From positions 8,466,613 through 8,530,612 of the forward strand of contig NC_065881.2 in the NCBI RefSeq assembly GCF_932274485.2: a stretch of DNA of 64,000 nt, written 5' to 3'. The notes beneath the pieces are model-generated. The model ran no database searches. It was not told where the DNA came from and worked only from the letters and a program-made list of their open reading frames with translations. Each line of letters opens with the position of its first letter. The stretch's first letter is position 1. A program made the translations under genes and the position numbers. This document shows, piece after piece, positions 57,401-64,000 of the stretch. The stretch comes from Patella vulgata (lineage: Eukaryota; Mollusca; Gastropoda; Patellidae).

Positions 57401-59161
57401 TCGTTTGATTGACAGACGATAACTCCACCCACATATTCTCGATTATCACGTAACATGCCTAAGGTAACCTCGATTGACAGGCTTTCATCAGCAGTCTCCG
57501 GTAGTGACGTCCGTGACTAATGGTAAACGTTAGCTGGTCAGCCATTTATTGATTTAGTTTTAAATGGACGGCTGTTTACATCTAAGCTGTATCCAAGCCA
57601 TCCGAGGGTCTACAGTGTTGATTTTGAGCTTGTCATGTACATAAAGGTCTAATTGATTATTTCTATAATATCTGAAGCCTAAACAAAGACTTACAATAGG
57701 CAGATTTGGCTCTCAACGAATGTATCTTTAAGTTATCAGCCGTTAAACAGTGAGTATTATTCGTGAACATCGTCAATACTGATATACATGTTTTAATACT
57801 TAGAATCATCCGATTATTGCGACTTACATAGAAACATTGCGAGTAGACAGTCCGCTTAAAGATGCATTCTGTAAGAACTAAATCTGTTTTTATTTTGGCT
57901 TCAGATGTTATATAAACTATTATTTATTCACATGACAAGCCAATAATCAACTGGCTCAGATGTAACGGATTTCAGTAAAAACACCAGTTAATGATTTAAT
58001 TTAAAAATGGACAAACGAAGCTGAGTCTCGATTAACTTCTAACAGTGATAACATCGGTCAGAATAAAGTAATCTGAATGAAATTGTCAATATATTCATTT
58101 TTGCATTATCTTTTTTTTAAACTATTATAGCGAAAACGAGCAGCTCTACTTGTAAATCTTACATAATGCATCTTTAAGATTTGGAAGAATTAGTTGGACA
58201 CGGCTTTCTACATCACGAATAGAAATAAAAAATTCACAGCACTACGACCTATTCGTATTTCGAATTCCAACTGTCAAGGAATCTTTTATGTACTTTCAAC
58301 CTCCAGGCTAGCGAGCCAGCGCCTTACTCACTGGATCACCGCTAGTTTTTTTACCGCTTTATTATTTTGAACACGTGTCCAGAACATTGCAACCTTTGTC
58401 TTAAAAACGGGAGCCACGGTGGCTAAGTGGGTAAGACGCTGCCTCGCAAGCCTGGAGGTCGGGTGTTCGATCCCTGCATTGGCCGAGAAAGTTCATCCAG
58501 ATTTTCCGGCGTGGTTTCCCTTTGTCAGTGATGTAGGGCGGAGGGCCTGACAAGGACAGCTGTCTAGTCTTTCGGGTGGGACGAAAAACTGAGGTCCCGT
58601 GTATAAATTGGCGTGCATGTAAAAGATCCCTTGGCAGTTGGAATTCAATATAAGAGTAGGTCATAGTGCCGCTGCCCGTTAAAAAATTCCCTCATAGCAC
58701 ACTGTATGGCGTATGCCCGGTTTCATTAGCCCAGTCGGAGCAGAACAGTAGTCCATAGTGCCGCAGCCCGGGCAAAATTCCATCCATAGCACACTATCTG
58801 GCGTATGCTCGTCTTCATTAGCCCAGTCGAAGCAGAACAGTAGGATGTTAAACCCCATTTCATTGTCTTAAAAACAACATGTAGGTATGAGTAAGACACT
58901 TAAAGATCAAAGAACTTATATAGGCTTTGCCTGTTGTTCAATCCTTTTCAAATGAATAAAATATTGTTTAAACTAAACTAAAATTCATACATACTTAAAA
59001 TCCATGGTTCGCCATTTGTCTCTGATGACACCTGAATCTATAGCCACACCCAAAAACATTTCACTAATATTCTGGACAGCCGGTGCTGACATAATATCAA
59101 TATCCATGCCATTTACAATCTGTAGACATGCCAACACCAACAGGGCGCCCCACATAGCCAT
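45414..59161 (-). CDS. HPSE-like: Heparanase-like GH79 endo-beta-glucuronidase, gene D (10 exons, 464 aa)
   Basis: Coding exons: 58995-59161, 56146-56270, 55183-55356, 53693-53852, 53078-53128, 52050-52250, 50054-50165, 48640-48752, 47943-48083, 45414-45564; sum 1395 nt, in frame to TAA. Leader MAMWGALLVLACLQIVNG; then SEMFLGVAIDSGV and YLRVGGADADFLVF. Proton donor Glu156 (GNEPDLF); nucleophile Glu272 (IWLGETSSSYGGGAL). Active-site region TFHHYYMSS; then [18 protein letters not shown] and YILSPGDD. Exon 2 is the shortest of the four, with about 20 residues between FLVF and exon 3, so no linker. Intron 9 holds a Tc1-like transposon in antisense; introns 3 and 8 carry splice-acceptor repeats. 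Closest to C by eye. Family certain; substrate open. Confidence 0.92.
45580..45930. mobile_element. MITE-T copy, truncated on one side, intron 9 of gene D
   Basis: Ends CATAATGCATCT next to TTAA. The other end is missing its terminal bases. Confidence 0.65.
46321..47847 (+). mobile_element. Complete Tc1-like transposon, intron 9 of gene D
   Basis: 1527 bp with perfect 33-bp terminal inverted repeats (starting CTATTCAAAAAAAGTAGGGG) and TA at both borders (46319-46320, 47848-47849). It contains an uninterrupted 339-codon transposase gene on the plus strand, antisense to gene D. Perfect ends and an open frame indicate a recent insertion, possibly a still mobile family. Confidence 0.95.
46614..47633 (+). 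CDS. Tc1/mariner transposase, DD34E, full length (339 aa)
   Basis: Cut-and-paste DNA transposase that binds the element's TIRs and integrates at TA. The N-terminal bipartite helix-turn-helix region spans residues 1-115 (ALGMLQIGTTQAVVARTMNV, RPRSGRPRATT). The catalytic domain has FSDESRF (first Asp), FQDDNARCH (second Asp) and SPIEHVWD (Glu); exactly 34 residues separate the last two, the Tc1-type DD34E spacing. GGGSVMVWGGI and PWPALSPDLSP are family motifs. Length is normal for the family. The ATG is the first in frame after the leader; no intron, no frameshift. It is the longest ORF in the window and clearly unlike the host genes in base composition. Confidence 0.96.
   Translation: MRRLTQNERLRALGMLQIGTTQAVVARTMNVSQSVISRLWFRYRDTQSVQDRPRSGRPRATTQAQDRFIRTLALRNRVITANQIRARLQTDTGVRVSGQTIRNRLHRGHLRARRPRVIPCLRDHHIQARCRWCRDRQHWDNRRWNNVMFSDESRFTVDFLDRRRRVWRRRNERFQDVNVIRHDRFGGGSVMVWGGITVAGRTALHVVAGRVTGQYYRDNILAVHIVPFARRHGRRFIFQDDNARCHRARIVTGYLQQQNITTLPWPALSPDLSPIEHVWDMLGQRLRQRQQRPANVQELAAALQQEWDNLDQNDLRRLIRSMPRRINACLANRGGFTRY
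48144..48288. mobile_element. MITE-M left part, intron 8 of gene D
   Basis: Left TIR CAATCTGATTAAAATACAG, a poly-T run of about 24, then body up to TGACGTCAGA; truncated. Confidence 0.65.
48366..48530 (+). mobile_element. SINE-B 3' half with internal loss, intron 8 of gene D
   Basis: Sense; GACTTGACAAGGACAGCTGT through to GACCCCATTTCATTTCC. Confidence 0.65.
48753..49130 (-). repeat. Four-unit tandem repeat carrying the exon 8 acceptor of gene D
   Basis: Units of about 115 bp, each with the minus-strand acceptor TATTACAGG and a G-rich core (plus strand) with GTCATGGGTGCAGGACGG. Acceptor copies lie near 48753 (the real one), 48880, 48990 and 49103. The other genes have one copy. Confidence 0.85.
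49165..49275 (+). mobile_element. SINE-B piece, intron 7 of gene D
   Basis: ACAGTTGGAATTCGACGTAA to CATAGCACACTGTATGG; both ends missing. The repeated AAAAGAACCC words suggest that part of a SINE-B seeded the adjacent tandem array. Confidence 0.55.
49280..50040. other. Intron 7 of gene D, unassigned
   Basis: A 67-codon minus ORF at 49614-49817 (NLVLKDKQIETIKTVYNGKD, AILPTS) resembles the start of a RecQ-type helicase domain as found in some transposons. Too short and isolated to call a gene. Confidence 0.35.
50173..50470 (-). mobile_element. SINE-B copy, intron 6 of gene D
   Basis: Antisense, begins 6 bp from the intron 6 acceptor (50166-50167) of exon 7. Head degraded. Confidence 0.75.
50502..50814. 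mobile_element. MITE-T copy, intron 6 of gene D
   Basis: Between TTAA at 50498-50501 and 50815-50818; ends AGATACATTATGG and GCATAATGCCTG. Confidence 0.72.
50870..51290. repeat. Interspersed repeat with GGCGGCCATTTA, intron 6 of gene D
   Basis: Matches 53150-53410 over TGTCTGTCT, GAGAACAGACACTAAGC, TTTTAGTC and the ATGGCGGCCATTT region. Class unknown; the ORF across it is not conserved between copies. Confidence 0.5.
51309..51689. mobile_element. MITE-T copy, intron 6 of gene D
   Basis: AGATACATTATGTAAG to GCATAATGTATG followed by TTAA. One of the least degraded copies. Confidence 0.72.
52356..52729. mobile_element. MITE-M copy, intron 5 of gene D
   Basis: 374 bp. Flanks CTTTTTTAT and ACTTTTTAT are an imperfect 9-bp duplication. 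About 100 bp upstream (transcript sense) of exon 6. Confidence 0.75.
53540..53652 (-). mobile_element. SINE-A 3' half, intron 4 of gene D
   Basis: Antisense, ends at a poly-G run 40 bp from the exon 4 donor. Confidence 0.65.
53853..54245 (-). repeat. Tandem array of about 12 copies of the exon 4 acceptor, gene D
   Basis: Units of 24-33 bp of the form (minus strand) ATTATTTTACAGAACCAAAT. Each repeats the intron 3 acceptor and the first bases of exon 4, which complete the catalytic Glu codon. The array starts at the true acceptor (53853-53854) and extends back into intron 3, decaying with distance. Genes A, B and C have one acceptor. Confidence 0.9.
54276..54769. mobile_element. MITE-S copy, left arm of an inverted pair, intron 3 of gene D
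   Basis: Between TTAA at 54272-54275 and 54770-54773. Same orientation and length class as 24738-25227 in gene B. Confidence 0.75.
54804..55164. mobile_element. MITE-S copy, right arm of an inverted pair, intron 3 of gene D
   Basis: Reverse orientation, internally deleted, TTAA at 54800-54803 and 55165-55168; only about 30 bp from its partner. It ends about 15 bp from the exon 3 donor (55181-55182). Confidence 0.75.
55389..55563 (-). mobile_element. SINE-A copy, partly deleted, intron 2 of gene D
   Basis: Antisense, 30 bp beyond the exon 3 acceptor; (GA)n start and a poly-G run. Confidence 0.7.
55581..55805 (-). mobile_element. SINE-B 3' two thirds, intron 2 of gene D
   Basis: Antisense; GATGAAATGGAATGGGGTTT to GACTAGACACTGTTCCTT. 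Confidence 0.7.
55853..56126 (-). mobile_element. SINE-A copy, intron 2 of gene D
   Basis: Antisense, with a short internal duplication of CAAACTAGGTCATTTCGGG. Ends 18 bp from the exon 2 donor (56144-56145). Confidence 0.72.
56447..56662 (-). other. Unassigned short ORF in intron 1 of gene D
   Basis: A 71-codon reading frame with a protein-like composition (RRYISRRLLTESQIWNRAPQ, LCLFHVLNKGLINYADLLLS). The end (GLINYADLLLSVR) looks like a fragment of a real protein, possibly transposon-derived. No match to a family I can name, no splice context. Confidence 0.25.
57222..57727. mobile_element. MITE-T copy, expanded or diverged, intron 1 of gene D
   Basis: Ends GAATGTATCT next to TTAA at 57728-57731; left end degraded. 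The body includes CCATTTATTGATTTAGTTTT and CAATAGGCAGATTT. Confidence 0.6.
57860..58173. mobile_element. MITE-T copy, intron 1 of gene D
   Basis: Between TTAA at 57856-57859 and 58174-58177; ends AGATGCATTCTG and CATAATGCATCT. Confidence 0.72.
58240..58348 (-). mobile_element. SINE-B fragments, intron 1 of gene D
   Basis: Antisense pieces of the middle and head, 60 bp from the next copy in the opposite direction. Confidence 0.55.
58411..58862 (+). mobile_element. SINE-B copy with duplicated 3' third, intron 1 of gene D
   Basis: Sense; GGAGCCACGGTGGCTAAGTG through CCCCATTTCATT. The part from CATAGTGCCGC to CAGAACAGTAG occurs twice, making the copy about 90 bp longer than the consensus. Ends 130 bp from the exon 1 donor. 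Confidence 0.78.
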
Positions 59162-59200
59162 CTCGAATCTTTGACAAATTTAATGACAAAAGAAAAAAGG

Positions 59201-59207
59201 TTTTATA
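59201..59207 (-). promoter_or_regulatory. Candidate TATA box of gene D
   Basis: TATAAAA on the minus strand, 40 bases before the ATG. Close for a TATA box given the need for a 5' UTR, so only a candidate; the other three genes show no clear equivalent. Confidence 0.25.
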
Positions 59208-59396
59208 CAAATCTTATCAATTTGTGATCCAGATTATTTGATGACCTCGTGGGGATTATATATGTATATATAAATATCTGCTATGGCCTATATAGTGTCT
59301 AATATACACAAGTAGTCAACATTAAAGGATACATTATACGTTTAGAGGTTAAAGAAGATCTAATATTTTTTAAATTTAATTTATATTAAAGAAAAT

Positions 59397-59550
59397 GAAA
59401 TGCCTTAGCTTTCTGCGCCTAAGGCAATACGCTTCCGTTGTGTTATGTGGGATATTTTGCTCTGAAAGTGGTTCCACTTTTATTTCGATTTTTGACTGTC
59501 AGGGTATCTTTATTGACAAGGGGAAACAAAGCTGGGAAATTTTGAAGACA
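59397..59550 (-). mobile_element. Old SINE-B fragment upstream of gene D
   Basis: Antisense, strongly diverged; recognised by the GGGATATTTTGCTCTG, TTCGATTTTTGACTGTCAGG and GACAAGGGGAAAC words. Confidence 0.5.
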
Positions 59551-59584
59551 TGTTTCGGTTAACACGGAACCTTCCGATGATTAA

Positions 59585-60490
59585 AGTACAATATTAGTGT
59601 CAGTCATTGTCACATAATGTGACATCCTCGGTTACCCAGTGTACTCATTTCGTTCTACTCCACTATACCCTGGGTTAATCCATAGGGTTTCCACGATTTC
59701 AAATTATCTGCCCTGGCCTAAAATGTAGCTACAGTCTACGAACCAATCATAAAACAGTTTACAAACCAATCGTTTCGCCTTCGTGTTTATAAGGGTAGAT
59801 AACCATATTCATGTCCATTTACTAAAAATTTATGTAAATAATGTATATATTTATAATTCATTTATATATATTTAATTGTATTATCAAAATTTGTAGTATG
59901 TTTCACTGATTGCAAATATGTATAACATCTGTATGTTTGACCTTTGTTATTATTATTACTATTTGTTCTTTGTCTGAAATATGTCATTCCGCTATGTTTA
60001 TTATTATTGAACTTATACTTGGCAATTTGATTCACATTAACTTGTCTACGATATCACGTGGACATAAAATTCCGGGAACGAACGAACGAACGAACGATTC
60101 TAAATAACACTGATGACCCTAAATTATTATATAAACGTCTGGTCTTCATTAACATAATATATAATTGGTTGTTAATAATTACGCATTTAGAATAGGCCAA
60201 CTCCTAACATTGTCCGATGAGAGTTACTTACCTTTGCCAACTTCCTTTTCAAATAACAATTTATGGGATTGGTCGATAAAAATAGCACAATCATCAAGGG
60301 CGGATAACTTGAAAACGTGTCTCCCCCATAGATTAACCCAGGGTATAGTGGAGTAGAACGGAATGAGTACACTGGGTAACCGAGGATGATAATGTGATAG
60401 AGGTTAGAACTGGTTCAACACTTTCCAAGTAATATTTTAACACTGAGATCATTGCTGATATGTGATAATAACTGACACCAATATTGCCCT
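59585..60490. mobile_element. TTAA-flanked element (AGGACAATAT family) split by a Mutator-like element
   Basis: Outer ends AGTACAATATTAGTGTCAG and CTGACACCAATATTGCCCT between TTAA at 59581-59584 and 60491-60494. Without the 756-bp element nested inside and its duplication, about 140 bp of the host element remain. Confidence 0.72.
59633..60388. mobile_element. Mutator-like TIR element with perfect 9-bp duplication
   Basis: 756 bp with inverted ends of about 55-60 bp (CATCCTCGGTTACCCAGTG; few mismatches), flanked by ATAATGTGA at 59624-59632 and 60389-60397. The internal sequence is AT-rich, has an (ACGA)n run near 60076 and no transposase. Nested in the TTAA element above. Confidence 0.85.
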
Positions 60491-60494
60491 TTAA

Positions 60495-61800
60495 GCAAAC
60501 GCCGTATTCACTGAGACGATGTGGCCCTCGTTTAATTAATTAAAGTAAAGTTTGTCATCTGGTCAGACATAATTATAACCATTTCCAATACCGAGACCCG
60601 GTACGGAAAACCATCAGCTAGCTACCATATTGTTTTCGAAACCTTTATAACCTTTGCAAATGTTATGTGTGAAATAGCATTCTGTAACGTCTGCTTCCAC
60701 TAAAATGATATTGCAGACAAACGTTATGTCAATCTACCCACTTTATAATCTTATTCAAATATCACTGAAATAGAATCTGGTCGACGCCGCCATTAAACAT
60801 TGCAGCAGGTGTGACAAAGTGCTCCATAACTTTCATCAACTTGAACTATTTTTAGGTGCATATACTTCTGCTAGTCACGAACTGGTGGTGTTCTAATTAA
60901 AAATGTAATCAATCCCTTATGACATATACAAGCTACATATGATCTGTGTACAACCTCGGCATAACTTCAAGGGAAATACGCAGTGGTCAAATAATCTTAC
61001 CATGGCATGATAATAAACAATTCCATATATGATTATGACTCTTATCTATTTTACCTATTGTCGGAGGCTATATAACCAGGAGTTTGCGAGCAGTTAGATC
61101 AGCTGGATCAAGCCTATTTTTGTGGCTTGATCTTAGGAAACACTTGTCTACGATATCATCCTTCGTAGAAGTGGACGTAAAACTCCAGGAACGGCAGTTA
61201 GACGGGTGGAGTGTTCTACAAATTATATTCTAAAACAATTTTTTAAAATTATTAACGGAAAAAAGTTGTTGGAAGTAGTCTGAATGGGTAATTTCTTAAT
61301 TTATAGTGTAAATGGGTACATAAAATATTGGTACGGGCGGTGTAAAATGAGTAAAGGCGGCAGGACTAGTTCGTATTACTAAGTCCCATGTAAACAACGT
61401 ACGTGTTATCCACACCATACATGACGTCACACATAGAACTAATCAGGGCCTGGCCTTAAAGGTCAGTCATCTAGTGTTAAAAGAAGGCTTTTACATTACC
61501 GCTATGAAACAGTTTGGGCATGACTAAGAAAAACTATTTTTAAAAAAAATCATTTATTAAGTTTTTATCGCATAATAAAATAAAACCCTCATATCTATAA
61601 TATATGCATGAAAATAACCACAATATGAACAATATACTTATAAACAATTACTGGCGAGTGAAGAACTAATAGACTTATTATAATAAATAAATTATCAAAA
61701 TGAAAATTAATATCTAATAAATACCATTTTTTTTTATATAAAACAACCCCACATATTATCTATAATAACCAAAAATATAATTATAATAATTAGTTCTGTA
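60495..61800. other. Upstream of gene D, no gene seen
   Basis: CTTGTCTACGATATCA plus CGTAAAACTCCAGGAACG at about 61141-61196 also occurs at 60041-60085, so it is part of a repeat. The rest is AT-rich and unassigned; no ORF above 63 codons. Confidence 0.45.
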
Positions 61801-61804
61801 TTGT

Positions 61805-62035
61805 TTAATGGTCGAAAGCGAGACATTATAAGTAATATATTGTAACAACAAAAGGGCCGTAGGACCGAGTGTTTTTACCCTATATTACGCAATGTTTTAA
61901 GCTTGAGACCATTAAACGACTTAAAATACAGACACTCCGCACGTGCTTTTACAGTGAAATACATCACGTGAGTCCAATATTTCACTAGTATAAATAATGT
62001 ACGATTGGCAAGTTGCCTGTACGATTATTTGAAAT
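61805..62035. repeat. Uninterrupted copy of the repeat split at 33548-34175
   Basis: GTTTAATGGTCGAAAGCGAG to GATTATTTGAAATAAT. Contains the empty TTAA target (61897-61900) of MITE-T. Confidence 0.65.
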
Positions 62036-62180
62036 AATTACCAGGTACCATGGCAATAGATTATAAATAATATCAGCTAAAAATGCAACAAAAGGTTTTT
62101 AACAAATATCTAGTAAAAATGTACCAAAAGGTTTTTAAATGTATAATACATAATGCAACATTTCTTACTCTGGCTTTTAA

Positions 62181-62478
62181 GAGAGAGAGAGAGAGAGAGA
62201 GAAATGGGGTTTAACGTCCACTCGACACAAACTAGGTCATTTCGGGACTAACATGGTTTTAATTTTATTTCAATAATTCGCTTGCGCGTAGGGGTATTTA
62301 GCAGTGGGAGGAAACCGGAGGACCCGGAGAAAACCCACGAGGTTGGACAGGCGACCCTACTCCTTGTCACTTACAACCGGGGAATCAAAACCACGCCAGT
62401 TGACTCAATGACAGACTTTATGAAACAGCTCGCACAAGCTAACCATTCAGCCGTCCACAAACACACACCCCCCCCCCA
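62181..62478 (-). mobile_element. SINE-A copy, well preserved
   Basis: Antisense, (GA)n first, complete to the head, followed by a C-run. B-box region (antisense) AACCGGGGAATCAAAACCAC. Confidence 0.8.
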
Positions 62479-62479
62479 C

Positions 62480-63118
62480 CCGTCTTATAAGGGTAGAATC
62501 TGATAAAAATTCAATACAAATTTATAATATAAAGAGCTAGGTGAAATGATTTTCAAGAGATGAGTTATGTAATCTGGCTACACCTATATACCAGTGTAAC
62601 CATATACAAACGTGTATACATGTATTCTGTTAGTTACATAAATACTATGTAACCATAGACAATAGCAACAATAGACAATTTAAATCACAGTGTTACTATC
62701 ACGGTTAAATGCATAGGAATATTGAACAACAGTGCAAGTATTAACCCATTAACTTATTCTACTTGATTTGAGGATATTCTAACACAAACCCCAGTTAGTA
62801 AATACTCAGAGATCAGTTCTACACACTATGCATCTTACCGTTGTATTTTGTCCATCTCGGTACAATGACATTATTACTGAAACCACAGATGAGGTTGCGT
62901 GAACCATGATTTGCACCTCGATTTTTTCCCAGTTGAAAATAATTTAAAACTAAATAAATGCATAAATAATATTCTAAAAATGTAAATGTCCCCTCATAAT
63001 AAAAACATATTCATTGATTGCCATTCATAATTTTCAGAGACGATAGGTCCAATTTGATAGCCTATCAAAATATCAACATAACATAATATTCTAGCTGGGA
63101 TTTAATAAGGTTAAACAA
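62480..63118. other. No gene seen
   Basis: AT-rich sequence without recognised repeats. A possible minus exon at 62830-62940 is discussed under rejected items. Confidence 0.4.
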
Positions 63119-63392
63119 GGGAGAGAGAAATGAAGCTTAACATCAATGACACAAACAAGGTCATTTCGGGACTAACATATGGTTCACATTTTATTTCGAT
63201 AATTCACTTGCGCGTATGTGTCTTTAGCAGTGGGAGGAAACCAGAGGTCTTTGGGGGGAAAAACCCACGAGGTTGGACAGGCAACCTTACTCCTTGTCAA
63301 GTACAACCGATGAATCAAAATCACGCCAGGTGATTCAATGACAGACCTTATGATACAACATTCAAGCCCTAATCCTTTGTCCATTCAACCCC
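63119..63392 (-). mobile_element. SINE-A copy
   Basis: Antisense, somewhat diverged; 40-50 bp from the SINE-B that follows. Confidence 0.75.
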
Positions 63393-63446
63393 CAGGGTTA
63401 AACAAAGGCCCATTAAAACATACACACCAGTTATATGTGGCGCGGG

Positions 63447-63812
63447 GGCCATGGTGGCTAAGTGGGTAGGAAGCTAGCTCGCTAGCTTGGAGGTCGTGTT
63501 CAAACCCTGCATTGGCCGAGAAAGTTCATCCAGATTTTTTACAGCGTGATTTTCCCTAGTTAGTGATGCAGGACAGAGGGCCTGACAAGGACAGCTGTCT
63601 AGTCGTTCGGATGGGACAAAAAACCGAGGTCCCGTGTACATTTTGACGTGCATGTTAAAGATCCCTTAGCAGTTGGAATTTGATATAAGTGTAGGTCATA
63701 GCGCCGTTGCCCATGAAAAATTTCCCTCATATCACACTGTATGGCGTACGCCCGTCTTCCTTAGCCCAGTTCAGAGCAGAACAGTAGGACGTTAAACCCC
63801 ATTTCATTTCTT
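63447..63812 (+). mobile_element. SINE-B copy, complete
   Basis: Sense; GGGGCCATGGTGGCTAAGTG to GACGTTAAACCCCATTTCAT. Confidence 0.8.
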
Positions 63813-63925
63813 TTCTTATATGTACCGCTGGATCATTTATATCGTCTACTGAGGATGAAGAATGTTGCGAAATTTTTAGTTCATCATAGTTTTTTAAATA
63901 TAATTGGAATTGAACAATTTTCATT

Positions 63926-64000
63926 CGACAAACCTCGACAGACTCTGGTACAGCTACATCTAACCTTGGCTGTATGACGGTAAGTGATATGTAGTTACAC
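63926..64000. mobile_element. End of a TIR element, cut by the window edge
   Basis: ACAAACCTCGACAGACTCTG onward matches the left arm of the element at 6894-7253. Confidence 0.5.

Noticed and set aside
62830-62940. Possible minus-strand exon (GANHGSRNLICGFSNNVIVP, then a GTAAG donor)
   Set aside because: Codon content looks fair and a donor is present, but no good acceptor, neighbour exon or family match was found.
63800-63924. Possible minus-strand exon (LKNYDELKISQHSSSSVDD)
   Set aside because: Protein-like but short, with no convincing splice sites, and bordered by a SINE-B on one side and a TIR element on the other.

Overview
This is a stretch of animal nuclear DNA. It is AT-rich, its genes are split by spliceosomal GT-AG introns, and it is crowded with tRNA-derived SINEs, terminal-inverted-repeat (TIR) elements and a CR1/L2-type LINE. 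The protein family and the repeat content suggest a lophotrochozoan, most likely a mollusc. That identification is an inference, because no species-specific marker is visible.

The window is built around a head-to-tail array of four heparanase-like (glycoside hydrolase family 79) genes, all on the minus strand. They are called A (523-10110), B (18457-29604), C (31776-44254) and D (45414-59161). I could assemble ten coding exons for each, with consensus splice sites, the same intron phases (2,1,1,2,2,2,0,2,2) and an uninterrupted frame. The predicted proteins are 476, 474, 553 and 464 residues. All four have a signal peptide, the proton-donor motif GNEP (its Glu codon is split by intron 3) and the nucleophile motif WLGETSS. 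They lack the long linker of vertebrate proheparanase. In several motifs they resemble leech hyaluronidase as much as human heparanase, so the substrate (heparan sulfate or hyaluronan) is open.

A and B, with their flanks, are recent tandem duplicates that align almost base for base over many kilobases. Each carries private insertions whose empty sites can be read in the other copy. C and D are older paralogues. C has a seven-unit, 36-bp coding minisatellite placed where vertebrate proheparanase has its excised linker.

The most unusual signal is that tandem repeats in this locus repeatedly grow out of splice junctions: the exon 9 acceptor (A and B), exon 9 donor (B), exon 7 donor (C, about 23 extra GTGAGT copies), exon 3 donor (C), exon 8 acceptor (D) and exon 4 acceptor (D).

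The A-B intergenic region (10.4-17.4 kb) holds a decayed LINE split by a SINE, and a 2.4-kb DNA transposon with 4-bp target duplications. The last intron of D holds a complete Tc1-like transposon with an open DD34E transposase. Two SINE families, two Mutator-like 9-bp-TSD families, three TTAA-flanked families and one TTA-flanked element fill most of the introns. From 60.5 to 64 kb I see only repeats and unassigned sequence.
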